The notes: a model not told the origin generated them from the sequence alone. Shown: positions 9,428 to 19,709, counted from the first letter of the stretch. The stretch is DNA of 49,616 nt from Verrucomicrobiaceae bacterium (GCA_027487435.1 JAIYDP010000066.1:1-49616); one strand, 5' to 3'. Numbers and translations are program-made.

Positions 9428-10663
9428 GTGAGTGAAGATGGGGAACAAGCAGCAAGTCGATCAAGCTATCGTAAATTGGTCATCTTGTTGTTTTTATTGG
9501 GCATGGGGCCAGGATTTTGGCTCCCCGGATTGACGAATTTAATTAAGGCATCGGGTTGGGAGAATGCGAATGATTGGGTTGGCTGGGTTTTTTTGCTCTT
9601 TCCGCTGGCATCATTACTATCGCCCTTGACGGTAGGAGCCTTAGCTGATCAGCGGGTCGCTGCCGAGAAGCTAGCCGTTTGGTCATGCTTGCTAAGTGCA
9701 GGTTTTATGTGGGCGGCGTTTTGGTTTTTGCAACAAGGTTGGGATCCTTGGTGGTTCTTTTTGGCGTTTGCATTGCATTGCTTCGTTGCTGCGCCGATGT
9801 GGACCTTGGTAACGACAATCGCATTGAGCCACTTGCCGAATCCAGAGAAGGATTTTCCTTTGATCCGGATGTGCGCCACCATTGGCTGGATCCTTGCCGG
9901 GTGGCTTGTGTCATTGGTGTTTCGTTTTGATGGTCGAGCTGAGGCCGGCTATGCTGGTGTGATTTTGCGCGTGATGCTCGGTGTGGCTCTGATGTTCGCG
10001 CCGCATACGCCGCCGCGAGGAGTGGCGCGATCATGGCGAAGTTTGCTGGGATTTGACGCGCTGCGATTGATGAAAGAGCGGGATTTGCGGGTGCTGATGT
10101 TGGTTTCATGCGCTGTTTCCATGCCGGTTACGTCCTTTTACATGCATACTCCGGAACATTTGCATGATCTCTCGGTGGAGATGCCCATCTTTTGGATGAG
10201 CTTTGGCCAGTGGAGTGAGGTTTTGGCAATGCTGGTCATTGGATGGATGATGTTGAGATATCGGATCAAGACCTTGCTGATGGCAGGTTTGGTGTGTTGT
10301 GTGTTACGCTTTGTTTGGTTTGCTTTGGCTGGGGTTACCCATCAGGTGGGATGGATGATTCCAGGCATCATGATTCACGGGGTGTGCTACACGGTGTTTT
10401 TCATCGTGGGGCAGTTGTTTTTGGATCGGCGTGTCGATGTCGGGATGCGCGGACAAATGCACGGATTGCTGAGCTTAGCAACGGCGGGAGTAGGGACATT
10501 GTTTGGAACGATCGGGTTGAAGTGTTTGCATAAAGTTACGGTCGAAGCGAGGCAAGATTGGGCGACTTATTGGTGGGTGCTAGCTGCGTTCACGATGGGT
10601 TGTTTGGTATGGATGGGGATATCCTTTCGCGAGAAAAAGCCAAATTCTAAAGAATCAGGCTGA
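9428..10663 (+). CDS. Nucleoside:H+ symporter-type MFS permease
   Basis: A polytopic membrane protein with about twelve hydrophobic segments. Features of the NupG/nucleoside-H+ symporter branch of the MFS are seen: ALADQRVAAEKL after segment 2 and SHLPNPEKDFPLIRMCATIGWI before segment 5. It probably imports a nucleoside or similar small solute, but the substrate is not shown. I prefer the GTG at 9428, preceded by AAGGTGGCGGA, giving 411 residues; a GTG at 9338 would add 30 residues without predicted structure. It is transcribed away from mreB. Downstream genes are unrelated. Confidence 0.8.
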   Translation: MSEDGEQAASRSSYRKLVILLFLLGMGPGFWLPGLTNLIKASGWENANDWVGWVFLLFPLASLLSPLTVGALADQRVAAEKLAVWSCLLSAGFMWAAFWFLQQGWDPWWFFLAFALHCFVAAPMWTLVTTIALSHLPNPEKDFPLIRMCATIGWILAGWLVSLVFRFDGRAEAGYAGVILRVMLGVALMFAPHTPPRGVARSWRSLLGFDALRLMKERDLRVLMLVSCAVSMPVTSFYMHTPEHLHDLSVEMPIFWMSFGQWSEVLAMLVIGWMMLRYRIKTLLMAGLVCCVLRFVWFALAGVTHQVGWMIPGIMIHGVCYTVFFIVGQLFLDRRVDVGMRGQMHGLLSLATAGVGTLFGTIGLKCLHKVTVEARQDWATYWWVLAAFTMGCLVWMGISFREKKPNSKESG

Positions 10664-10733
10664 AAGCTTTAGCGATTTTTTCTTGAAAACACGTCTTTAC
10701 AAGGTGGGATCAGCTCTGTAAGTTCCGCGCCGC

Positions 10734-11270
10734 ATGCATATTTTAGGTTTCGAATGGTTAAATTTCAGCATCACGACATTGACGGTGCTATATTGTTTCG
10801 TCTGTGTGGCAATGGTGTTTTTGATTTTGTTACAGCGTCCTAAACAAGAAGGTCTCGGCGCAGCATTTGGCGCAAACACAGCAGGGGAGATTTTCGGATC
10901 TCGCGTGACGAGTGTTTTGCAACGTGGTACGGTATATTTGGCATCCTTGTTTTTTGTGATGACTTTGGTTTTGGCCATTTTGGTGCAGAAAAAAAATACG
11001 AATGCCGCGAAAATCAATCTTGCCGTTGAAGCAACGAAAGCTGTGGTTGAAGAACCCGCAGCTTCGCAAGGACAGCCCGCTTCGTTGCAGTCCGAATTGC
11101 CAAGTTCTGCAAATGGCGAAGGTTCTGCCGTGTCCACCGAGCCGGTAACAACGGATGCGATTCCTGTGCCTCCAGCCACAGATTCCACAGCAAAACCAGA
11201 AGCGGCTCCAGTTGTTCCTCCTACGGGTGCGCCACAGGGAGAAGTCACTCCTCCTGTTGAAAACAAATAA
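10734..11270 (+). CDS. secG: Preprotein translocase subunit SecG
   Basis: A small inner-membrane partner of SecYE that assists protein export. Two membrane segments (about 9-29 and 61-80) enclose the SecG signature LLQRPKQEGLGAAFG followed by a Gly-Ser-Arg turn. Residues after about 85 form a long, low-complexity tail rich in Ala, Pro, Ser and Glu, giving 178 residues against about 110 in E. coli. The start at 10734 fits the family. The next gene begins 30 bases on and may be co-transcribed. Confidence 0.93.
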   Translation: MHILGFEWLNFSITTLTVLYCFVCVAMVFLILLQRPKQEGLGAAFGANTAGEIFGSRVTSVLQRGTVYLASLFFVMTLVLAILVQKKNTNAAKINLAVEATKAVVEEPAASQGQPASLQSELPSSANGEGSAVSTEPVTTDAIPVPPATDSTAKPEAAPVVPPTGAPQGEVTPPVENK

Positions 11271-11300
11271 CGCTCTGACTGACGCTACAATCGCGTGAGA

Positions 11301-12509
11301 ATGAAAGATGATCCATCGGGTCTCCCAGTGTGGGAAAGACCCGATCTTTTTTTGCCAGTGGTTGGCGAGCAGTGGGGCTATGTTTCCCTACGTGATCGCA
11401 AAGCGCATGAACTTTCTTCCGAGGAAGATTTACGACGCGTTTTGCGTAAGGATCATGAGGAAAACATCCATTTGGTTTGGCTACCTGGCATGACCAACAT
11501 GGAAGTACCGGAAGCGGTAACTGTGCTGTTTGAGGCAGTAAAGGAATCGCGCGTACGCTCGCGGATGCTTACCGTTGTGGAAGAATCGGGCAAACTCAAA
11601 TGGGGTGGCATTTTTTTAGCGGCCTACAGCTTGTACTATATCTATCGTATGTATGGCATGTCACCGGAGGCGAGCGCTTATCAACTATTGATCGCATGGG
11701 TAAGTAGTGCGAATTTCACCATGGGCCTGCTGCTCTTTGCTATGTTCGCGGCTTTTCCATGGTATGATGGTCGCAAGCGTTGGCGTGAGGCCATGCAATG
11801 GACAGAAGAAGGCATGCGCGAAACGGGACGACTGGTGCGTTTTGAGAGTTGGCTTGCAGGGCAAAAAATTATCGCGACGCGCGTCTTGTTAGGTTTGTTG
11901 GCTGTCGTCTTTGGAGGGCAAATGTTATCGAAGCAGCCTCATGTTGCCGCGCTTACATCGCTGTATCCCGATGAGCGTTGGCGATTGCTCACGGCACCAC
12001 TCTTGCATGGGAATCTCTTGCATTTTATTATGAATGCCATGGGTTTGCTCTACTTGGGGAGGCGGATCGAGGCGCTTGCTCGCTGGCCACATGTGATTCT
12101 CGTATTTGTTTTTTCTGCATGGTTCGGTGGCGAATGTTCGCTGTGGCGTTTGAAGCAACTTGACGTGCCATCTTCCGCATTAGGCGCTTCTGGCGGACTG
12201 ATGGGGATGCTGGGTTTTCTGTTAGTCTTTGAAACGTTTCATCGTCGGCTCGTACCCCGCTCGGCTCGCAGACGTCTTGTGGCAGCGATGGTAAGTACTG
12301 CGGTAATCGGCATCGTTGGCATTCAATTCATCGACAACGCCGCGCACCTGGGAGGGTTGATCGGGGGAATGATCTATGCTGTCGCAGTATTTCCGAAATC
12401 GGACAGTGTGATTCGTCCCAAAGTGATGGCACCAGAACGCTATCTTGCTGGTGCTGCATTCTGTTTATTGCTTCTTGGGGCTTGGAATGCATTCGCCAAG
12501 ATGTTTTGA
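11301..12509 (+). CDS. Rhomboid family intramembrane serine protease
   Basis: A 402-residue membrane protein. After a soluble N-terminal part of about 100 residues and two membrane segments comes a complete rhomboid core: HGNLLHFIMNAMGLLYLG, the catalytic-serine motif GASGGLMG and the catalytic His in NAAHLGGLIGG. Rhomboids cut substrate proteins inside the membrane; the target here is unknown. The N-terminal region is longer than in simple rhomboids and has no domain I recognise. I chose the ATG at 11301; an in-frame GTG lies six bases earlier. A hairpin terminator follows the stop. Confidence 0.9.
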   Translation: MKDDPSGLPVWERPDLFLPVVGEQWGYVSLRDRKAHELSSEEDLRRVLRKDHEENIHLVWLPGMTNMEVPEAVTVLFEAVKESRVRSRMLTVVEESGKLKWGGIFLAAYSLYYIYRMYGMSPEASAYQLLIAWVSSANFTMGLLLFAMFAAFPWYDGRKRWREAMQWTEEGMRETGRLVRFESWLAGQKIIATRVLLGLLAVVFGGQMLSKQPHVAALTSLYPDERWRLLTAPLLHGNLLHFIMNAMGLLYLGRRIEALARWPHVILVFVFSAWFGGECSLWRLKQLDVPSSALGASGGLMGMLGFLLVFETFHRRLVPRSARRRLVAAMVSTAVIGIVGIQFIDNAAHLGGLIGGMIYAVAVFPKSDSVIRPKVMAPERYLAGAAFCLLLLGAWNAFAKMF

Positions 12510-12518
12510 GTGGGTGCG

Positions 12519-12559
12519 AAAAAAAGCGACTCCCTTCGTAAAAAAGGAGTCGCATTTTT
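12519..12559. terminator. Bidirectional hairpin terminator
   Basis: A perfect 8-bp stem GCGACTCC / GGAGTCGC (12526-12533 and 12546-12553), flanked by A-runs on the left and ATTTTTG on the right. It lies between two converging genes, so it can end transcription from both sides. Confidence 0.88.
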
Positions 12560-12578
12560 GTGGGGGGGATCGACGACT

Positions 12579-13733
12579 TTATTCAAGAGGGGTGACATCC
12601 AGCCAGCGTCTTTCGGCCCAGCTTTGTAGTCCGAGTTCTGCGAGTTGCACACCCTTTGCCCCTTCTCGAAGGGAGTAGGGAAATGGGGTGTCTAGTGCTA
12701 CGTGTTTGAGAAATTCTTCCCATTGAATTTTGAAGGCATTTTCGTAAGTCGTGGTATCTGGAACTTCTTGCCAGCCAGCAAAAAAATCGATGGGTTGATC
12801 GATGTCGGGATTCCATACTGGGCGAGGTGTAGTTCCAAGGCTTTGCACCCAGCATTTGCGGAGACCAACGATCGCGCTTCCATGTGTGCCATCGACTTGC
12901 ATGGTGAGAAGATCATCGCGACGAACACGAACGGTCCACGAGCTATTGAATTGGCAGATGACGCCATTTTCTAATTCGAAGGTGGCATAGCATGAATCAT
13001 CCGTGGTGCAAGGATAGGTGGCTCCGCTTTCGTCGATCCGCTGGGGAATGTGAGTGGCTCCCGTGCATGTTAGAGATTTGATCGGGCCAAAGAGGCTGTC
13101 GATCACGTAGCGCCAGTGGCATAGCATATCGATGATAATGCCACCGCCATCTTCTTTGCGGTAGTTCCAAGAGGGACGTTGAATGGGCTGATCGCCATCT
13201 TCTCCAGTGAAAACCCAGTAGCCGAATTCACCACGGACGCTGAGGATGCGACCAAAAAACCCTTGGTCGCGAAGCAGCTTGAATTTGCGGATTCCGGTAA
13301 GCCACAGTTTGTCTTGCACTACGCCATTTTTCACGCCTGCGTCTTCGCAGAGTTTGGCGAGTCGCAGAGCTTCCGATGTTTCCACTGCGGTTGGTTTTTC
13401 ACAGTAGATGGCTTTTCCAGCCTTGACGGCTCTTTCGATGAATTCGGCGCGTTGTAAGGTGCCACTGGCATCGAAAAAGATTTCATCCTCAGGATTAGCT
13501 AACGCGGCGTCAAGATCTGTCGTGAAGCGAGAGATTCCTGTTTTTGCAGCTAGGGCGGCGAGCTTGTCGGCATTGCGTCCGGTAAGGATCGGATCGGGCA
13601 TGATCGTGAGGTCATTGCCGATTTTGATGCCGCCTTGTTGGCGGATAGCGATGATGGAGCGAATGAGGTGTTGGTTAGTGCCCATGCGTCCGGTGACGCC
13701 GTTCATGATAATGCCAATTCTACGTGTTGTCAT
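12579..13733 (-). CDS. Gfo/Idh/MocA family oxidoreductase
   Basis: A 384-residue NAD(P)-dependent sugar-type dehydrogenase. The N-terminal Rossmann fold has GIIMNGVTGRMG, followed by the family motif CEKPTA (about residues 116-121) whose Lys is catalytic. DGGGIIIDMLCHWRYV in the second domain holds the conserved Asp and His. The family oxidises hydroxyl groups of sugars, inositols and similar compounds; the substrate is not evident. It is monocistronic, converging with the rhomboid gene across a shared terminator. Confidence 0.88.
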   Translation of the reverse strand: MTTRRIGIIMNGVTGRMGTNQHLIRSIIAIRQQGGIKIGNDLTIMPDPILTGRNADKLAALAAKTGISRFTTDLDAALANPEDEIFFDASGTLQRAEFIERAVKAGKAIYCEKPTAVETSEALRLAKLCEDAGVKNGVVQDKLWLTGIRKFKLLRDQGFFGRILSVRGEFGYWVFTGEDGDQPIQRPSWNYRKEDGGGIIIDMLCHWRYVIDSLFGPIKSLTCTGATHIPQRIDESGATYPCTTDDSCYATFELENGVICQFNSSWTVRVRRDDLLTMQVDGTHGSAIVGLRKCWVQSLGTTPRPVWNPDIDQPIDFFAGWQEVPDTTTYENAFKIQWEEFLKHVALDTPFPYSLREGAKGVQLAELGLQSWAERRWLDVTPLE

Positions 13734-13860
13734 GTTGCCGACGATGTTAGAGTAAATAGTTGATCTAGCAAAAAGAAAAGTTGTGAAATTTGTGGCAGAA
13801 TTTTTGTGCTTTACGCTGGTAGCCTGCGTTGCTTTTGATAAAAACTATCGAAGAAAATTT

Positions 13861-14190
13861 ATGGAAAATGTTTTGTTGGTATTGATCACGGTGTTGATGA
13901 CGTTGCTTGTTTATCTGCAAATCGTGATGATGATCCGCATCAGCCGAGTCGAGAAAACGATTCTGTCAATCCGCAGCATCAAGCCTGATGAAAACCTGAG
14001 TATGATCTCATCGCGCAGTTCTACTCAGGAAAAATCTCATGGGCAGGGATTATTTGATCAATTTCTAGCCGAAGACCCCCAACGCAAACTTTTGACCAAG
14101 CGCGAGTCGTCGGAAGCGTTTCGTGTTTGGCGTAAGGAGCAAGGAATGACCTGGCAAAAGAGTGAGTCAGAGGATGACGCAGAGGCTTAG
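13861..14190 (+). CDS. Small single-pass membrane protein, hypothetical
   Basis: 109 residues from the ATG at 13861, which is preceded by GAAG at a suitable distance. One strong membrane segment (about 4-27) is followed by a charged cytoplasmic-looking region with LFDQFLAEDP and FRVWRKEQGMTW. An in-frame GTG at 13783 would add 26 residues and a second hydrophobic stretch. I do not recognise a family. Its stop codon overlaps the end of the converging purK by 4 bases. Confidence 0.6.
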   Translation: MENVLLVLITVLMTLLVYLQIVMMIRISRVEKTILSIRSIKPDENLSMISSRSSTQEKSHGQGLFDQFLAEDPQRKLLTKRESSEAFRVWRKEQGMTWQKSESEDDAEA

Positions 14191-15359
14191 TCGATCTTTT
14201 GTCCTGATGCCAACAACTGATGTTTGATGGCATTCGCTCGCCGCAAAGAGTCGCTGCCGACGAAGGTGACGTGGCCCATTTTTCTACGCTGGATGGCTCG
14301 TTTTTTTCCGTAGAGGTGGAGTGAGCATGCGCCATCGGCAAGAATGTTTGTCCAATCGGGCGGCTGTGTTTCATTGATCCACATGTCGCCGAGAAGATTC
14401 AGCATCACACACGGGGCAAGCAATTCGGTAGAGCCTAGAGGCAAGCCACAAACGGCGCGGAGTTGTTGTTCGAATTGTGAGGTGATGCAGGCATCGATGG
14501 TGTGATGACCAGAGTTGTGTGGACGAGGAGCCATTTCATTGACCAAGATTCCGCGTTCAGGATCGAGGAAAAATTCCACACCCATGATGCCGACGTAATC
14601 GAAAGCAATGGCGATGCGCATGGCGATTTCGCGAGCCGCCTGGGCAATCTCAGGTGTGATCGTAGCGGGCGCGATTGTTACGTCGAGGATGTGGTGTCGG
14701 TGCTGGTTTTCTACTGGGTCAAAGCAACGAATTTCCCCGCTGGAAGAACGAGCAATCATGATTGAGAGTTCGCGATCAAAACGGATGAAGCCCTCTAAAA
14801 TCGCTCTTGGCGCGGCGAATGCGGTCCAGACTTGTTGAGCATCCTCGTTGCCGCTGAGCTTGAGTTGTCCTTTGCCGTCGTAACCAAATGCGGAGGTTTT
14901 GAGAACGCCAGGGCCTTGGAGTTCTTTCATGGCTGAGTCCAACTCTTGCGCAGAGGAAACAATCCAGAATGGAGCGCAAGGAATGCCGAGTTCGCGTAAA
15001 AATGTTTTTTCTGCCTCGCGGTTGGCGCATGTGCGAATGGCTTGGGAATTTGGGCGCAGAGGCAACGAATCGCACACTGCGGAAAGAGTGGATGCTGGAA
15101 TGTTTTCAAACTCTACCGTGGCGACATCGGCTTGTGCAACAAAGCGTGCGAGTGCTGAAGGATCATCAAATGACTCAATGATGACTTCATCGCACAATGC
15201 CGTCGCGGGAGCTTCTTGGCCACCTGTCCAAACGAGGGTGCGAAACCCCATACGTTTTGCTTCCATGCAAAGCATGCGCGCCAGTTGCCCGCCGCCAAGA
15301 ATGCCGATTGTCGAACCCGGAGCGATTTCGACCGTTGTGGAAGACGTAGAAGGAGCCAT
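14187..15359 (-). CDS. purK: N5-carboxyaminoimidazole ribonucleotide synthase
   Basis: An ATP-grasp enzyme, 390 residues, which carboxylates aminoimidazole ribonucleotide to N5-CAIR with ATP and bicarbonate in purine synthesis. The PurK start IGILGGGQLARMLCMEAKRMG and the ATP-grasp signatures ATVEFENIPA, KTSAFGYDGKGQ and EMAPRPHNSGHHTIDAC are all present. The ATG at 15359 gives a 15-residue leader before the Rossmann-like motif; it is slightly longer than in E. coli. It begins three bases after purE ends, so the two form an operon and act in sequence. Confidence 0.96.
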   Translation of the reverse strand: MAPSTSSTTVEIAPGSTIGILGGGQLARMLCMEAKRMGFRTLVWTGGQEAPATALCDEVIIESFDDPSALARFVAQADVATVEFENIPASTLSAVCDSLPLRPNSQAIRTCANREAEKTFLRELGIPCAPFWIVSSAQELDSAMKELQGPGVLKTSAFGYDGKGQLKLSGNEDAQQVWTAFAAPRAILEGFIRFDRELSIMIARSSSGEIRCFDPVENQHRHHILDVTIAPATITPEIAQAAREIAMRIAIAFDYVGIMGVEFFLDPERGILVNEMAPRPHNSGHHTIDACITSQFEQQLRAVCGLPLGSTELLAPCVMLNLLGDMWINETQPPDWTNILADGACSLHLYGKKRAIQRRKMGHVTFVGSDSLRRANAIKHQLLASGQKID

Positions 15360-15362
15360 GGT

Positions 15363-15860
15363 TCAGGAAATTTCTGGAAGTTTTGCCTCGAGAACCGTGG
15401 TGGTTTGGTTCATACGAAAGGCTTGGAGCTTTTCGCGCAACACAGGATTGTGAACGGCAAGTTGAGCAATGGCAAATAACGCAGCATTGATGGCTCCTGC
15501 TTTGCCGATGGCGAAAGTTGCGGTGGGGATGCCTGCTGGCATTTGAACGATGGAAAGTAGCGAATCTACACCTTTCAGTGTTTTGGATTCTACGGGAACT
15601 CCCAGAACTGGTAATGTCGTTAAAGCCGCGCACATGCCCGGGAGGTGTGCAGCGCCGCCTGCTCCAGCAATGATGGCTTGCAAGCCACGCTCGGCAGCAC
15701 TGCGTGAGTAATCGAAAAGTTTTTCTGGCGTGCGATGCGCACTCACGATCTCAGCTTCCCAGGCAACTCCAAAGTCTTGCAGCGTACGAGCAGCATGCTC
15801 CATGGTTGGCCAGTCGGAGGAGCTGCCCATGATGATTCCGATGATGGCGTGTTGGCTCAT
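15363..15860 (-). CDS. purE: N5-carboxyaminoimidazole ribonucleotide mutase
   Basis: 165 residues, the usual class I PurE length. It moves the carboxyl group of N5-CAIR to carbon 4. The signatures [28 protein letters not shown] and [17 protein letters not shown] are present; the His of SAHRTP is the catalytic residue. It is first in a two-gene operon with purK, three bases apart. The divergent purT lies across a gap of about 120 bases. Confidence 0.97.
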   Translation of the reverse strand: MSQHAIIGIIMGSSSDWPTMEHAARTLQDFGVAWEAEIVSAHRTPEKLFDYSRSAAERGLQAIIAGAGGAAHLPGMCAALTTLPVLGVPVESKTLKGVDSLLSIVQMPAGIPTATFAIGKAGAINAALFAIAQLAVHNPVLREKLQAFRMNQTTTVLEAKLPEIS

Positions 15861-15982
15861 GTGTTTGGAAAATCTTTGAGGTGATAGGGGGCGGAAGAAT
15901 ACACGCCGCCATCACTCCCGCAAGGCGAAAACTCGTTCATATTTCATTTGTCCAAATCCCGCCATCCTTTTACCATTTCTCA

Positions 15983-17167
15983 ATGGCAAGCATTGGCACA
16001 CCTTTTTCTGATAGCGCAACGCGCGTGATGCTCTGTGGTTCGGGCGAACTCGGCAAGGAGGTCGTGATCGAATTGCAGCGATACGGCATCGAAGTCATCG
16101 CCGTGGATAGTTACGCAAATGCCCCGGCCATGCAGGTGGCAGATCGTTTTCATGTCATTTCGATGCTGGATAGCGATGCGTTGCGGGCAGTCATTGAATT
16201 GGAAAAACCGCATTTCATTGTGCCTGAAGTCGAGGCCATCGCCACGGATACTCTTGCGGAGATCGAAGCGGAAGGCCTTGCCACAGTGATTCCCACGGCA
16301 CGTGCGACGCAACTTACGATGAATCGCGAAGGCATTCGCCGTCTTGCTGCCGAGGAACTTGGCCTCAAAACTTCGCCTTATCGCTTTGCAGCGACTGAGC
16401 ATGAATACTACGCCGCAGTCGCAGAAATCGGTCTCCCTTGCGTGGTGAAACCGATCATGAGTTCCTCTGGCAAAGGCCAAAGCACGGTCAAGTGCCCGGA
16501 AGACATTCCCTTGGCGTGGGAATATGCGCAGAAAGGTGGACGAGCAGGAAAAGGCAAGGTGATCGTCGAGGGCTTTGTCGATTTCGATTACGAAATTACT
16601 CAGCTAACGGTGCGTCATTCTGGCGGCACGGCTTTTTGTGAGCCCATCGGCCATATTCAAATTGATGGAGATTACCGCGAAAGCTGGCAACCTCAGCCGA
16701 TGAGTGATCTTGCGCTACAGAGAGCCAAACATTACGCTCAAGCAATTACCGATGCGCTGGGCGGTCGCGGGATTTTCGGCGTCGAGCTTTTTGTCAAAGG
16801 CGACGAAATCATTTTTTCCGAAGTATCACCACGTCCGCACGACACTGGAATGGTCACCATGATTTCGCAAGATCTCTCGCAGTTTGCTCTGCATGCACGA
16901 GCGATCCTTGGCTTACCCATTCCGCAAATTCGGCTTTTTGGGCCATCGGCCTCGGCGGTGCTTCTTGTGGAGGGGGAGTCCCACTCGGTCTCCTACGGAA
17001 ATCTCGAAAACGCCCTAGCAGAACCTGATACGCAGATTCGGCTTTTCGGAAAACCTCGCGTTGCAGGGAAACGTCGGATGGGCGTTGCATTGGCTCGCGG
17101 GAGTAATATCGAAGCCGCACGGCAAAAAGCTCGAAATGCTAGCGATTCCATTGCTGTATCCTTGTGA
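15983..17167 (+). CDS. purT: Formate-dependent phosphoribosylglycinamide formyltransferase
   Basis: An ATP-grasp enzyme, 394 residues, that makes formyl-GAR from GAR, formate and ATP, the third step of purine synthesis. It shows [43 protein letters not shown] and the metal-binding [15 protein letters not shown]. The ATG at 15983 gives the length of E. coli PurT (392); the frame is open upstream to 15881, but that part has no similarity to the family. It is divergent from purEK, so purine genes are grouped. Its stop abuts the stop of the converging thrC. Confidence 0.96.
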   Translation: MASIGTPFSDSATRVMLCGSGELGKEVVIELQRYGIEVIAVDSYANAPAMQVADRFHVISMLDSDALRAVIELEKPHFIVPEVEAIATDTLAEIEAEGLATVIPTARATQLTMNREGIRRLAAEELGLKTSPYRFAATEHEYYAAVAEIGLPCVVKPIMSSSGKGQSTVKCPEDIPLAWEYAQKGGRAGKGKVIVEGFVDFDYEITQLTVRHSGGTAFCEPIGHIQIDGDYRESWQPQPMSDLALQRAKHYAQAITDALGGRGIFGVELFVKGDEIIFSEVSPRPHDTGMVTMISQDLSQFALHARAILGLPIPQIRLFGPSASAVLLVEGESHSVSYGNLENALAEPDTQIRLFGKPRVAGKRRMGVALARGSNIEAARQKARNASDSIAVSL

Positions 17168-18469
17168 TCAACCTTGAGCGGTTAGCCACTTGAGGAAATC
17201 TTCTTCGCGAGTGCTCATCGGAATGGACTGAGCTGGAAATTGAGCTAGGCATGCGAGGCGATCAGGAATCTCGATGGTTCCCTGTCCGAGTTCAGCTTCC
17301 ATGACTTCCAAGAACTTTGCGGGATGGGCGGTACCGAGAACGATGGTAGCCTGGCCTGGATTGCGTGAACGCCATTGACGAGCTGCGAGCCATGCAACGG
17401 CAGCGTGCGGGTCGATGGGGTATTGATACAACGAATAAACTTCGCGAATCGCAGCCCGCGTTTGATCATCGTCATACGATGCGCCATCAATTTGTGCTGC
17501 CATCGATTTCCAATCGTTGCCAAAAAGTGCCAACATACGGGCAAAATTTGATGGAGCACCAACGTCCATGGCATTCGACACCGTGGCAACACTCGAACGA
17601 GGTTCGTAAGTGCCGCTCTTAAGATACGCGGGAACCACATCGTTACGATTGGTAGCAGCGACAAACTTTTTCACTTTTAAGCCAATGCGTTGTGCAAGTA
17701 GGCCAGCTGTCAGATTGCCAAAATTCCCTGAGGGAATGACAAAAACGGGATCGACTCCTTGAGGAAGTTGTCGGCTGCTATGGAAATAGTAAAAACTCTG
17801 CGGCACAAGGCGTGAGAGATTGATGGAATTGGCAGAAGTAAGATTGAAGTTGTGGGAAAGATCGCGATTCAGAAAAGCGGCCTTGACCAGACGCTGACAG
17901 TCGTCAAAGGAACCATCGACTTCTAACGCAGTAATATTTCCGCCTAGAGTCGTTAGATGTTTTTCTTGCAGTGGAGAAACTTTTCCTTTCGGATAAAGAA
18001 TGATCACACGTGTGCCAGGTACGTTGTGGAAGGCGGAAGCAACAGCGCCGCCCGTGTCGCCTGAAGTGGCTACAAGGACTGTGAGTTGCCTGCCGTCATC
18101 ACGAGTGAGATGGGCCATGAGCCGAGCCATGAAGCGTGCTCCAAAGTCTTTGAAGGCAAGCGTGGGGCCGTGAAACAACTCTAACATATAGTCGCCCGGC
18201 GCAAATCGTTCCAGCGGCGCATCGAAAGTTACCGTGCCATTGACGATGTCGCGAAGGTCGCTCGCAGCGATGTCTTCTCCAAAAAAGCAATTTGCGACCT
18301 GGAAGCCAATTTCTGCAAAACTCATGTCGCGCCAATCACGCCAAAATGCCTCATTGAGCGGGCGGATCTCATCCGGCATGTAGAGGCCATTGTCGGGCGG
18401 TAAGGAGCGAATGATCGCCTCTTTTAACGTCACCCGATGTCCGCTATGGTTGGTAGAATGGTAAAGCAT
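17168..18469 (-). CDS. thrC: Threonine synthase
   Basis: A PLP enzyme, 433 residues, converting O-phosphohomoserine to threonine. The PLP lysine is Lys107 in LAFKDFG, after the substrate loop FHGPT. SGDTGGAVASAF and SGNFGNLTAG bind phosphate. The form is the short, E. coli-like class. It lies 28 bases downstream of thrB, and the two make the last steps of threonine synthesis. Confidence 0.96.
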   Translation of the reverse strand: MLYHSTNHSGHRVTLKEAIIRSLPPDNGLYMPDEIRPLNEAFWRDWRDMSFAEIGFQVANCFFGEDIAASDLRDIVNGTVTFDAPLERFAPGDYMLELFHGPTLAFKDFGARFMARLMAHLTRDDGRQLTVLVATSGDTGGAVASAFHNVPGTRVIILYPKGKVSPLQEKHLTTLGGNITALEVDGSFDDCQRLVKAAFLNRDLSHNFNLTSANSINLSRLVPQSFYYFHSSRQLPQGVDPVFVIPSGNFGNLTAGLLAQRIGLKVKKFVAATNRNDVVPAYLKSGTYEPRSSVATVSNAMDVGAPSNFARMLALFGNDWKSMAAQIDGASYDDDQTRAAIREVYSLYQYPIDPHAAVAWLAARQWRSRNPGQATIVLGTAHPAKFLEVMEAELGQGTIEIPDRLACLAQFPAQSIPMSTREEDFLKWLTAQG

Positions 18470-18497
18470 AGTTGCCGAGTTGTAGGCGTTATCTCAT

Positions 18498-19463
18498 TCA
18501 CGCTTTGTTCATTTTTTCCTCGATTACGTGAACTCCCTTAGGATTGATCGGTGAGACGTGAATCTGATTGGTAATCGGCACTCCGCTAAAGACACGAGCG
18601 ATCGCATCTCCAACCTTGCGGGCGGTTTCCTCGCCTTCACAAAGCGCGAATACGGAAGGTCCGGCACCGCTAATTGAGAATCCTAACGCGCCCGCCGCTA
18701 GAGCGGCACGTTTCGCTTTGTAAAATTCTGGGATCAATTTCTGCCTGCGAGGCTCAGCGATCACGTCATGAATGGAGCGAGAAATAAGACCATAATCCTC
18801 TTGGATCAAACCGCAGATCAAGCCGCCCAAATTGCCGATTTGTTGCGTCGCATTTTCCAGAGGAATCTCCTTCGGCAAAATTTCTCGCGCAACCTTGGTG
18901 AGCACTTCGATGTCGGGATGAACTACAGCAGCCCAGAGGTTTTTTGGTACGGGAATTTGAGCAATGTCGAGCTCCTCATTCGAGCGAATAAATACGATGC
19001 CGCCTAGCAAACAGGGAGCCACGTTGTCGGCGTGCCATGCGCCATCGGCACTCGCCTCACCGGCCACTGCGAAGGGAAGCAACTGTTTTTTGGAAAGTGG
19101 TTCGCCAATTAAGCGATTCACCGCATAGACTCCGGCCACAGCGGAGGCGGCGGAAGAACCGAGGCCTGACCCGAATGGCATTTTTTTGTGAATTTCCATT
19201 TCAATGCCCCGATCCAACATCCCGAGGTGGCGCAAAAAATCAAGCGCAGCAACTCCCGCTGTGTTTTTCTCTGGATCTTTGGGTAGCTTGCCGTCATCGC
19301 CAGTAATCGCAGTAATGCGCAAACCTGGCTTATTCGAGTGACGGACGACAACTTCATCGCCTGGGCTATCGATAGCGAAGCCGAGTACATCATAACCGCA
19401 AGCAACATTGGCAACGGTAGCGGGAGCGAAAACACGTGTTTCCAGGATTGGTTCTGGGATCAT
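18498..19463 (-). CDS. thrB: Homoserine kinase
   Basis: A GHMP-family kinase, 321 residues, which phosphorylates homoserine for threonine synthase. The N-terminal FAPATVANVACGYDVLGFA, the ATP loop MPFGSGLGSSAASAV (about residues 95-110) and the C-terminal GFSISGAGPSVFAL are family signatures. It is first in the thrB-thrC pair. No leader peptide or attenuator is evident upstream, where a palindromic element copy begins about 80 bases away. Confidence 0.95.
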   Translation of the reverse strand: MIPEPILETRVFAPATVANVACGYDVLGFAIDSPGDEVVVRHSNKPGLRITAITGDDGKLPKDPEKNTAGVAALDFLRHLGMLDRGIEMEIHKKMPFGSGLGSSAASAVAGVYAVNRLIGEPLSKKQLLPFAVAGEASADGAWHADNVAPCLLGGIVFIRSNEELDIAQIPVPKNLWAAVVHPDIEVLTKVAREILPKEIPLENATQQIGNLGGLICGLIQEDYGLISRSIHDVIAEPRRQKLIPEFYKAKRAALAAGALGFSISGAGPSVFALCEGEETARKVGDAIARVFSGVPITNQIHVSPINPKGVHVIEEKMNKA

Positions 19464-19545
19464 TTCGCCACAACCAGTACAGAGTCAAGTGCAGCTGTGA
19501 AGTCTGATTTTTGTCAACATCATGGTACGCTTATGAAGTCATTAT

Positions 19546-19709
19546 CCCGAGATCCGAAGTAGAGCGTCAGATAGTCGCTGCCAGGCTTTGATGTGCAAGG
19601 CATTTCATGGCTGCAGTGGGCTATATCCAAAGATGCTGCCCCAAAGTCTGAGATGCCTTGCGCAGCAAATGATGGAGGCGAATGGCGGCGTTATACTTCG
19701 GATTTCGCG
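19546..19709 (+). repeat. Palindromic interspersed element, copy 2
   Basis: About 164 bases starting CCCGAGATCCGAAGTAGAGC and ending TACTTCGGATTTCGCG. The inner arms GCAAGGCATTTCA and TGAGATGCCTTGC are inverted. It lies just 8 bases past the stop codon of the minus-strand MATE gene and about 80 bases upstream of the thrB start. Confidence 0.9.
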